Part shown: in pieces, positions 11,849 through 18,234 of the stretch
Layout: each line of letters begins with the position of its first letter
Numbering within the stretch: position 1 is the stretch's first letter
IMG/VR virus record: IMGVR_UViG_3300043446_000627
Location: 1-29,230 of that record
Length of the DNA stretch: 29,230 nt
Source: a virus
Strand: one strand, 5' to 3'
Made by a program: the position numbers and the translations under genes
The notes under the pieces: generated by a model
Told to the model about the DNA's origin: nothing
What the model saw: the letters and a program-made list of their open reading frames with translations, nothing else
Databases searched by the model: none

Positions 11849-13470
11849 TGCGGATACCATCCAACGAACTTCTTAGAGAACAGTTCTACCGTGACTTGAT
11901 AGAAAAGTGCATGGTGTCTTTGCAAGAACGCAAGGGAGACTATTCTTCTTTGCGCTCCTTCTACCTCTTTGGCTCTGGTCCAGATGAGTCCCCGACCATC
12001 TTCAACAAAATCTATCCGCACATTGACCAGCTCACCTCTTTCCTGTACTCAGCAGAGACAACACGCTTTTCCATCAATGTCGGTGCGTCTGTTGCAGACC
12101 AAGAACACATCAAGATTCCTCGCCTAACCCTCGCCTTAAATGACGAGTGGCTGAACTCTAATGCTGACCAAGTATTTAGTTCTGCTCTGACATGGGCGCT
12201 GTGTTTCAACACCACATTCATCAAACTTGTCTACAACAACGGCATACACCCCTACATGGTCGAACCCGCCAGTATGGGTGTGCTGAGAGAAGATACGCCA
12301 TACACAGACAGACAAGAAGCCATAGTCCAAACGTACTACATCACAAAGTCTGAGTTATACAACCGCTTGTATTCGCACCCTAAAAGGGAATCTATTGTCA
12401 AGCGCATCACGACTAGCGTCCATACTAAGACTGAGGACATCCCAGAAGGCGTTGACCGCATCATCATGTCGCAGTCCAACCCGACTATCTACGGCAATGT
12501 GAACCTAGACCTCTTTGGCATGAACCGCTACAAGGCGCGTGTAGCTGAAGAAACAGTCAAGATGTATGAACTCTGGGTATGGAATGACGAGATAGAAGAC
12601 TATCAATGCGTCACAATGGCTGACCCAGATGTGTTTATCTACGACAGACCCGGTGCATCTATGTTCTTGAAGGGCGAGTTGCCCTTTGTGCAGATATGCC
12701 CCAACCCGCAGTTTGATTACTACTGGGGACAGTCTGAGGTGCAACGCCTGATATTCTTGCAACAGTTACGCAATAACCGCATGACCGAAATCTTAGACTT
12801 GCTCTCTAAACAAGTCTCGCCCCCAACAGCCCTGACAGGTTTTACTGGCATCTTGGATGAGAAGAACTTTGCGCTAAACCGCGCTGGTGGCTTACTGGCT
12901 ACGGATATGCCAAACGCAAAGGCTGAAAGACTTGCCCCTGATATGCCCTCATCCTTGTTTGAGGTGATACATGAGGTGGACAATATGTTCTCAGAAGCCT
13001 CTGGCATCTCTTCTGTATTGCAAGGCAAAGGCGAATCTGGCGTCCGTTCTTCTGGTCACGCTTCCCAATTAGCCCGTTTAGGCTCTAGCAGAGCCAAGAA
13101 ACGCGCCCTAATTGTGGAAGATTCACTCGAAAAAGTGGCTACTCTGTATCTAAAACTGATGCAAGCGTATGACAAAACCCACTTCAAGGACGAAGATGGA
13201 CGGCAATTTATTGCTGAGCAGTTCACAAAAGACTATGTGGTCAAGGTTGACGCACACTCTAACTCGCCAATCTTTACAGAAGACTTGCGCCAGTTAGCCT
13301 TTAACCTATTCAAGGCTAAGGCAATCGACACAGAATCTTTGCTTGACTTGCTAGAACCTCCGATGAAACAATTGCTCAAGGACAAGTTGAAGAAGAGAGA
13401 AGCACAACAAGCCTCTCAGCCTCAACAAGAACCGCCCCAACGGGCTAAACCAGATTTGAAGGCGCTCTAA
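11848..13470 (+). CDS. Portal (head-to-tail connector) protein
   Basis: The 540 residues match phage portal proteins in size and order. The N-terminus LREQFYRDLIEKCMVSLQER is followed by KIYPHIDQLTSFLYSAETTR, then a beta-rich wing (ETVKMYELWVWNDEIEDYQC). The crown and channel part follows with FEVIHEVDNMFSEASGISS and SGVRSSGHASQLARLGSSRA, the usual portal kink near residue 400. The C-terminus is a charged, Gln-rich tail (LKKREAQQASQPQQEPPQR). Twelve copies form the vertex ring through which terminase pumps DNA. Position after terminase and before scaffold and capsid agrees. Confidence 0.9.
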   Translation: MRIPSNELLREQFYRDLIEKCMVSLQERKGDYSSLRSFYLFGSGPDESPTIFNKIYPHIDQLTSFLYSAETTRFSINVGASVADQEHIKIPRLTLALNDEWLNSNADQVFSSALTWALCFNTTFIKLVYNNGIHPYMVEPASMGVLREDTPYTDRQEAIVQTYYITKSELYNRLYSHPKRESIVKRITTSVHTKTEDIPEGVDRIIMSQSNPTIYGNVNLDLFGMNRYKARVAEETVKMYELWVWNDEIEDYQCVTMADPDVFIYDRPGASMFLKGELPFVQICPNPQFDYYWGQSEVQRLIFLQQLRNNRMTEILDLLSKQVSPPTALTGFTGILDEKNFALNRAGGLLATDMPNAKAERLAPDMPSSLFEVIHEVDNMFSEASGISSVLQGKGESGVRSSGHASQLARLGSSRAKKRALIVEDSLEKVATLYLKLMQAYDKTHFKDEDGRQFIAEQFTKDYVVKVDAHSNSPIFTEDLRQLAFNLFKAKAIDTESLLDLLEPPMKQLLKDKLKKREAQQASQPQQEPPQRAKPDLKAL

Positions 13471-13646
13471 TGGCAACAACACAGCAGTTGACACCCAAAG
13501 CAGACCAACCTCGCGTAACTACGGGTGAACTCGGACGCGCAGAGAGAAGTGGCGCTGGTGGACAATTGCAATACAAGAATGTTGATGTTAGAGTCAATCC
13601 AGCAGTTAAAGCACAACGCTCGATGAGAGCAATCAAACGAACTTAA
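13470..13646 (+). CDS. Small protein after portal
   Basis: A 58-residue frame starting MATTQQLTPKADQPRVTTGE and ending NPAVKAQRSMRAIKRT. The start overlaps the portal stop by one base (TAATG). Composition is basic and low in hydrophobics, so it is probably unfolded or binds nucleic acid or a head protein. No family is recognised. Confidence 0.65.
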   Translation: MATTQQLTPKADQPRVTTGELGRAERSGAGGQLQYKNVDVRVNPAVKAQRSMRAIKRT

Positions 13647-13655
13647 GGAGTTTGT

Positions 13656-13700
13656 ATGTACGGAAAAAAAGCAAAGCGCGGTCGTAAGTCCTGTCGCTAA
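13656..13700 (+). CDS. Fourteen-residue basic peptide MYGKKAKRGRKSCR
   Basis: A minute reading frame, MYGKKAKRGRKSCR, with a near-perfect ribosome site (AAGGAG five bases before ATG). Eight of fourteen residues are Lys or Arg. A second such peptide follows at 13779, and the two share the patterns K-A-(K/R)-(R/K)-G-R-K-S-(C/R)-R. That two tiny frames with good ribosome sites encode nearly the same peptide argues for real translation. Role unknown: DNA compaction in the head is one idea, a regulatory leader peptide another. Confidence 0.5.
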   Translation: MYGKKAKRGRKSCR

Positions 13701-13703
13701 GAG

Positions 13704-13720
13704 TTTCCCCGAAAGGGAAA
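13704..13720 (+). other. Hairpin between the two basic peptides
   Basis: TTTCCC (13704-13709), loop CGAAA, GGGAAA (13715-13720): a six-pair stem just after the first peptide's stop. An alternative pairing uses CCCC at 13707-13710 with GGGG at 13722-13725. No T-run follows, so it is more likely an mRNA-stability or translation element than a terminator. Confidence 0.45.
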
Positions 13721-13778
13721 AGGGGTGTGGCTTCCTTCCCCAACCAAAAGGTCGCCGCCTCTAACTATGGAGAAGACT

Positions 13779-13817
13779 ATGCGTAAAGCACGTAAAGGTC
13801 GTAAGAGCCGCAAGTAA
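13779..13817 (+). CDS. Twelve-residue basic peptide MRKARKGRKSRK
   Basis: MRKARKGRKSRK is preceded by GGAGAAG three to nine bases before the ATG. Nine of twelve residues are basic. A start four codons earlier (13767, MEKT...) is in frame but has no ribosome site. It resembles the peptide at 13656 and the C-terminus of the protein at 28793 ([13 protein letters not shown]). It is followed immediately by a strong hairpin. A real but unexplained minigene seems the best reading; a leader peptide of an attenuator is the alternative. Confidence 0.48.
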   Translation: MRKARKGRKSRK

Positions 13818-13844
13818 TTAGCGGGGGTTTCGCCCCTGTTAATT
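13816..13844 (+). terminator. Strong hairpin, probable terminator of the packaging transcript
   Basis: AATTAGCGGGGG (13816-13827), loop TTTCG, CCCCTGTTAATT (13833-13844): twelve continuous pairs with two G-T wobbles. The downstream sequence GTTTGGCTT has only a weak T-run, so termination may be partial. The hairpin overlaps the stop codon of the 12-residue peptide and lies 59 bases before a promoter, so it separates the packaging and head transcripts. Confidence 0.65.
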
Positions 13845-13902
13845 GTTTGGCTTGACCACTCAAATTCCTTTCGGGGGGCTGGAATCCAAAAATGCCCTCC
13901 AC

Positions 13903-13930
13903 TTGACAAACTACAATAGTTTGGTTTAAT
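13903..13930 (+). promoter_or_regulatory. Sigma70-type promoter with operator-like palindrome in its spacer
   Basis: TTGACA (13903-13908) and TTTAAT (13925-13930) are separated by 16 bases: a perfect -35 and a five-of-six -10. Within the spacer lies CAAACTA CAA TAGTTTG (13907-13923), a perfect seven-base inverted repeat overlapping the -35. A protein bound there would block polymerase. It precedes the scaffold and capsid operon, whose first start is at 13960, giving a leader of about 22 bases. Confidence 0.65.
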
Positions 13931-13959
13931 CCGAACTGTTGAACCGATAGAGGGCATAT

Positions 13960-14460
13960 ATGGCAGACGATAAGATGATGGAGTTGATTCGCTCACAGCA
14001 AGGTGGAGCAGGGACAACTACCCCTTCAACAACTCCAGAAGCAGCAATGTCAGATGCTTCTACTCCTCCGATGTCTTCCCCCATGTCTACGCCTGAACCC
14101 AAGATGGGAAACAAAGAAGGCGCTCTTGTTAACATAAGTATGGCAATGGATTTGATTGAACAAGCCTTGCCAAGCCTCGGTAGCGAATCTGAAGAAGGTC
14201 AAAAAGCGTTAGCCGCTATTCGCAGTCTCACAGGACTCTTAGGACCGAAGAAACAAAAAACTGGTGAATTACAGCAGTCTGAGATTATTCAGATGCTACA
14301 AAACTTGCCTCAAGCTGGTGGTGCAACGCCAGAAGGTCGTGCAATGTCTCAAGCCCCGGCTGTTCCCAACTTACCGCCAATGCCGGGCGCAGCCCCTAGC
14401 CCCATGTCAATGCCGGGTGCTGGTGGAGGCGGTGCTTCTCCTCAACCAACTCCAATGTAA
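13960..14460 (+). CDS. Low-complexity head-operon protein
   Basis: The 166-residue protein starts MADDKMMELIRSQQGGAGTT. Residues 18-50 are Pro, Thr, Ser and Met rich (PSTTPEAAMSDASTPPMSSP). Only one segment looks folded, NISMAMDLIEQALPSLGSES to GQKALAAIRSLTGLLG, a helical pair. The tail is again Pro, Met and Gly rich (PMPGAAPSPMSMPGAGGGGA). It is the first gene after the promoter at 13903. Such proteins accompany scaffolds in podoviruses; a scaffold helper or minor head protein is a guess. Confidence 0.75.
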   Translation: MADDKMMELIRSQQGGAGTTTPSTTPEAAMSDASTPPMSSPMSTPEPKMGNKEGALVNISMAMDLIEQALPSLGSESEEGQKALAAIRSLTGLLGPKKQKTGELQQSEIIQMLQNLPQAGGATPEGRAMSQAPAVPNLPPMPGAAPSPMSMPGAGGGGASPQPTPM

Positions 14461-14469
14461 GGAAAAATC

Positions 14470-14655
14470 ATGGACTTATTTAAGCCCCGTGGCGCTAACA
14501 ACCCACGCAGACCCACAGACAACAACCAACAAAATGGTGTTGTAACCAACACTCCTCGCTTCTCACAATTGGGTGGCTTGGACTCTCCAACTGCAACTGG
14601 TTCTAAGAACAAGATGCAAGTTCAAAAGCCCGGTGACGGCAAAAAAGTAATCTGA
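14470..14655 (+). CDS. Small polar head-operon protein
   Basis: The 61-residue product, MDLFKPRGANNPRRPTDNNQ through KMQVQKPGDGKKVI, is rich in Asn, Pro, Gln and Lys with almost no hydrophobic core, so it is probably disordered. GGAAAA stands before the start. It sits between the low-complexity protein and the scaffold-like protein in one transcript. No family is recognised; it may be a short peptide binding capsid or DNA. Confidence 0.65.
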   Translation: MDLFKPRGANNPRRPTDNNQQNGVVTNTPRFSQLGGLDSPTATGSKNKMQVQKPGDGKKVI

Positions 14656-14673
14656 GTTAATTAGGGGATAACT

Positions 14674-15204
14674 ATGAGTTTAGAAGATATGAGCTTTGAG
14701 CAACGCGACCAAATGGCGTTGCTAATGCGTGAGTTGTCTGACAATCCAGAGACTCGGAAAGAAATTCTGCGCTTGACCAAGAAAGTCAAGCCCGGTTTAG
14801 TCATTCCTGAGTTGGATATTGAAGAACACACTCACACGGCTGTGTCTGCTGCGAATAGACGAGTTGAAGAACTCGAAGCCAAGATGCGTGAAAAAGAGGC
14901 TCTTGAAGACCTCCAAAAACGCAGAATGAGTTTGATTAAAAAAGGCTTGATTCAAGACGAAAGCGAAATTGAACAAGTCGAAAAAATAATGCTCGACAAG
15001 GGCATTACGAATCACGAAGCGGCTGCGGAATACTGGGACTGGATGAAACAGTCTGCTGTACCCACACCGACTGGCTACAACCCAAGTGCTGTTGCAAAGT
15101 TCGACTTAGGTAAATACTATAAGAACCCAGTAATGGCAGCGAGGGATGAAGCCTCGAAAGCGCTCAATGAGTTGCGGAGAAATCCACGACCCATTGGTTT
15201 GTAA
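14674..15204 (+). CDS. Probable scaffolding protein
   Basis: The 176-residue protein lies directly before the major capsid gene, the classical scaffold position. It is acidic and helical: SLEDMSFEQRDQMALLMREL, then a coiled coil RVEELEAKMREKEALEDLQK. The C-terminal third is more basic (YYKNPVMAARDEASKALNEL, then RRNPRPIGL), as expected for a coat-binding end. No sequence family is recognised, so the call rests on position, size and helical content. The ribosome site GGGGATAACT is the same as before the gene at 11351. Confidence 0.65.
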   Translation: MSLEDMSFEQRDQMALLMRELSDNPETRKEILRLTKKVKPGLVIPELDIEEHTHTAVSAANRRVEELEAKMREKEALEDLQKRRMSLIKKGLIQDESEIEQVEKIMLDKGITNHEAAAEYWDWMKQSAVPTPTGYNPSAVAKFDLGKYYKNPVMAARDEASKALNELRRNPRPIGL

Positions 15205-15232
15205 ACAGGGGATATTTTTTTAGGAGATTCTT

Positions 15233-16234
15233 ATGCCAATAGGCGGCGGTATCGTTCCAGCAACGGGTAGTACCCAATACACCGAGCTTACGTATGTAAC
15301 TCGCCGGGCATTTATCCCTAAGCTGGTCGTTCAACTTTATAACTCTACGCCCTTGATGGCAGCATTGATTGCTAACAGTCAATCTGCTTCTGGTGGTGTT
15401 TCATCTGTAACCGTTCCCGTTCAGGGCGCTCAGTTTGTTAACGCTCAATGGTCTGACTACTCTGGTTCATTCAACCAGCCTTCAGTCCAACAAGGTGCTT
15501 TCAACGCTGAGTTTGACTTGAAGCTGATGATTGCTCCCGTGCCGTTCCTCGGTATGGAAGGTGCAGTTCAGCAAGACGCTGCAATCATTCCTTTGATTGA
15601 AGCCCGTATGAACGATGCAACCAACGTGATGATGGATGCAATGGCAACAGCCTTGTACACCAACAGCACAAATACACAACAATTTACAGGACTTCCTGCT
15701 GCTGTTTCTGCCTCTGGCACATACGGCAACATTAGCCGTTCTGCATACACTTGGTGGCAGTCAAAGGCTTATTCAGCCGGTAACGTCAACCCAACCCGTC
15801 AAAACATCCTCCAGTACATCTCTGGTACTGTGAAGAATGGTGCAGAAGTGCCTTCATTTGGTGTTTGCGGATTTGGAACTTGGACGCTCTTGGCTCAAGA
15901 CTTTGTTGGTCAAGAACAATATGTAATCACACCTGGCAACGGTTTCGATGGTGATGCTAACGGTCCTCAAGCCGCTTTCCGCGCTTTGATGGTCGCTGGT
16001 GTGCCAATCTACCCAGACCCATACTGTCCAGAAGGTACTGTGTACTTCCTGAACACTAACTATCTCTCGCTCTACGTCCATGAGCAAGGTTCGTTCGTGT
16101 TTACAGGATTCGAGTCCACACTCCCCAACTGGCAAATTGGTTATGTTGGTGCTGTGCTGATGATTGCGGAAATGGTTTCGACCAAGCCAAAATCTATGTC
16201 AGTAGTGTCTGGTTACAACTCTTTGTCACTATAA
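15233..16234 (+). CDS. Major capsid protein (HK97-like fold)
   Basis: The 333-residue protein has the composition and plan of HK97-type coats. An N-terminal arm (GSTQYTELTYVTRRAFIPKL) is followed by the E-loop region (VQGAQFVNAQWSDYSGSFNQ) and a helical P-domain (AIIPLIEARMNDATNVMMDA). The A-domain follows, with PSFGVCGFGTWTLLAQDFVG and ALMVAGVPIYPDPYC. The last part, TLPNWQIGYVGAVLMIAEM, is the usual closing strand region. It follows the scaffold-like gene with a strong AGGAG site. Small beta-rich genes follow, as decoration proteins often do. Confidence 0.88.
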   Translation: MPIGGGIVPATGSTQYTELTYVTRRAFIPKLVVQLYNSTPLMAALIANSQSASGGVSSVTVPVQGAQFVNAQWSDYSGSFNQPSVQQGAFNAEFDLKLMIAPVPFLGMEGAVQQDAAIIPLIEARMNDATNVMMDAMATALYTNSTNTQQFTGLPAAVSASGTYGNISRSAYTWWQSKAYSAGNVNPTRQNILQYISGTVKNGAEVPSFGVCGFGTWTLLAQDFVGQEQYVITPGNGFDGDANGPQAAFRALMVAGVPIYPDPYCPEGTVYFLNTNYLSLYVHEQGSFVFTGFESTLPNWQIGYVGAVLMIAEMVSTKPKSMSVVSGYNSLSL

Positions 16235-16247
16235 GGAGAAACGAACC

Positions 16248-16574
16248 ATGTCATTAAGCACGAATAAAATCATACTGTCGGGCGCACAAACCAACACGGC
16301 TGGTGCGTACTTTTTAACAACCACAGTCACGGCTGTCAGCACCGGCAACGGTACTGTTATCCCTGCTGGCGTGTATGTGATGTTCCCACAAGCAAACACT
16401 TCTGTGATTGCTTACAACGGCTCTTCTAATGCAACTGTTATGGCTGCAAATACTGGTGGCGTTGTTATCTCTGATGGTGTGAACGTCTATGCGAAAACAA
16501 CTGCATCTAGCGATACTGTGACTCTGTTGGCAACCAACGGTGGTCAGAACGTCTCTAGCACTTACGCAAGTTAA
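16248..16574 (+). CDS. Beta-rich virion protein, possible head decoration protein
   Basis: The 108 residues (SLSTNKIILSGAQTNTAGAY, then GNGTVIPAGVYVMFPQANTS) consist almost wholly of Thr, Val, Asn, Gly and Ala in alternating patterns, so an all-beta fold is likely. AAGGAG lies before the ATG, 14 bases after the capsid gene. Position and size fit a capsid decoration or cement protein, not proven. It shares composition but not clear sequence with the next gene and with the protein at 21363. Confidence 0.65.
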   Translation: MSLSTNKIILSGAQTNTAGAYFLTTTVTAVSTGNGTVIPAGVYVMFPQANTSVIAYNGSSNATVMAANTGGVVISDGVNVYAKTTASSDTVTLLATNGGQNVSSTYAS

Positions 16575-16583
16575 GGAGAGAAC

Positions 16584-17036
16584 ATGGCTAACGCTGATTC
16601 AGTCGGTCAGTTTAATCTTGATAGCTTTAGCAATGGTCGTTTGGGTGTAGTTAAAGCAACTACGCTCAACACGGCTGGCAACGCTGTCGTTACCATTCCA
16701 ATTCTGAGTGGTGGATTAACTAACGGTGGTGGTGTAGCCAATTCTGGAGGAATTATTGTTCGTAGAGTTACGTTCCAAAATTCCTCTGGTAATGTGTCTA
16801 ATGCTAATGTCAGCATTTCAACTACAAGTGATGGTGCAAACCTTGTTACGGCTAACACCGTCTTGACTGCACTAAGCACTACTGGTCGTTATGTTGACAT
16901 CAATGCAGCAGCACCATTCACTAGCAATGTTGTCTCTGGTAGCGTAACCCAATGCCTATATGTGAACATCAACGCTATTGCTAACAACGGCAATACTGTT
17001 GACATTTGCGTATATGGCGATGTCGTGAGCTTCTAA
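16584..17036 (+). CDS. Second beta-rich virion protein after the capsid
   Basis: A 150-residue protein starting MANADSVGQFNLDSFSNGRL. Strands such as VVKATTLNTAGNAVVTIPIL and GGIIVRRVTFQNSSGNVSNA, and the end VDICVYGDVVSF, suggest a jelly-roll-like or Ig-like beta sandwich. AAGGAG precedes the start. It is probably a minor capsid or decoration component, expressed at high level with the capsid gene. No specific family is recognised. Confidence 0.65.
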   Translation: MANADSVGQFNLDSFSNGRLGVVKATTLNTAGNAVVTIPILSGGLTNGGGVANSGGIIVRRVTFQNSSGNVSNANVSISTTSDGANLVTANTVLTALSTTGRYVDINAAAPFTSNVVSGSVTQCLYVNINAIANNGNTVDICVYGDVVSF

Positions 17037-17040
17037 ATCC

Positions 17041-17379
17041 ATGCAAACCTTATATGTGACAAATAAATGGGAAAAACCCATCACCTTTTCCTACGCTTAC
17101 AAGCCGTATACCTTTCCAGTCGGAGAGACGGTTGAAGCACCAGAGGAGGCGGTTTGTCACATATTTGGTCATGGTGACCCCAATAAAGAACAATACATGG
17201 CGAGGCTCGCCCTGATTAAGACGAGAAACGACATTCCTGAAGGATTGAAGATTCTCTCTAAGATTGAAATATCAGATAAGCCTCCTATGAAGAACCACTT
17301 GTTATCCCCGGTGGTTGAGCGAGTACCTCTGCCTTCCAAGAAGGTAGGGGGAAAAGTCAACTCTGAACACGATGGATAA
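17041..17379 (+). CDS. Small head or connector-operon protein
   Basis: MQTLYVTNKWEKPITFSYAY begins a 112-residue protein. A beta N-terminal half (PYTFPVGETVEAPEEAVCHI, then FGHGD) is followed by a helical part (ARLALIKTRNDIPEGLKILS) and a basic tail. I have the impression of a small structural protein placed before the adaptor in related podoviruses, but no function is known. No ribosome site is evident; the start is four bases after the previous stop, so translation is probably coupled. Confidence 0.65.
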   Translation: MQTLYVTNKWEKPITFSYAYKPYTFPVGETVEAPEEAVCHIFGHGDPNKEQYMARLALIKTRNDIPEGLKILSKIEISDKPPMKNHLLSPVVERVPLPSKKVGGKVNSEHDG

Positions 17380-17382
17380 CGC

Positions 17383-18231
17383 ATGGCTCAAACACTCCAA
17401 GGCTATATCACGCAAGTTAGATATTTGCTGCATGATGCACAAGCTAACTTCTACACTAATGACCAGCTAATCGGATATATCAATAGTGCGCGTGAGCGTG
17501 TCGTGCGCGACACAGGGTGTCTGAGAACAATCCAAGTCTCTCAAACTCCAGCTCCTCCCGTTGCGGGTGGAAGCAACCCAGTCATTTGGTCTGCTGGATT
17601 GACAGTAGCGACTAATAGTTATGTCTTCTCTAACATCTACATTTACCAAGTTGTAACTGGTGGTGTGCTTGGCACAACCTCCCCTGCCTACCCATCCGCT
17701 AACTACATCTACCCACCATCGACACCATTTACAGATGGCACGGCTACCTTGCAGTATGCAGGACCGTGTGAGGTGATTAACTACGCAGCGCTCCCTCAAG
17801 GGTTGCTGACATTAGACGTTATCAACATCAATCTGTATTGGGGAAACTCTCGGATACCCTTGCGCTATTTGCCTTGGTCTGACTTTAATGCCCAGTTGCG
17901 TTATTGGCAGAACAATGTGCAAAGACCTATTTGCTTTAGCATTTATGGTCAGTCTCAAATTTATGTCGGACCAGTCCCAGACCAAGCCTATGTGATTGAT
18001 TTGGATACGGTCATCTTGCCAACAGTTATGGTTAATCTGACGGATGCAGATACCATTATTGACCCCTATGATTCTGTGGTGCAGTTCTACGCAGCGCATT
18101 TAGCCAAATACTACGAGCAGTCTTTTGGTGAAGCTGAGATTTACTTGCAGCAGTACAAGCAGAAAACCCAAGCGGTGTTGGCATCTGTCTTTACTAGAAG
18201 GATACCAACCCCGTACTCCACACCGTTCTAA
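17383..18231 (+). CDS. Tail tubular protein A-like head-tail adaptor
   Basis: The 282-residue protein opens with LQGYITQVRYLLHDAQANFY and INSARERVVRDTGCLR, the helical start shared by podovirus adaptors of the gp11 or P22 gp4 kind. A beta insertion follows (VTGGVLGTTSPAYPSANYIY), then FSIYGQSQIYVGPVPDQAYV. The last helices, VVQFYAAHLAKYYEQSFGEA and EIYLQQYKQKTQAV, close the core. Twelve copies would extend the portal ring and bind the tail nozzle encoded next. It starts four bases after the previous stop. Confidence 0.8.
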   Translation: MAQTLQGYITQVRYLLHDAQANFYTNDQLIGYINSARERVVRDTGCLRTIQVSQTPAPPVAGGSNPVIWSAGLTVATNSYVFSNIYIYQVVTGGVLGTTSPAYPSANYIYPPSTPFTDGTATLQYAGPCEVINYAALPQGLLTLDVININLYWGNSRIPLRYLPWSDFNAQLRYWQNNVQRPICFSIYGQSQIYVGPVPDQAYVIDLDTVILPTVMVNLTDADTIIDPYDSVVQFYAAHLAKYYEQSFGEAEIYLQQYKQKTQAVLASVFTRRIPTPYSTPF

Positions 18232-18234
18232 GAT

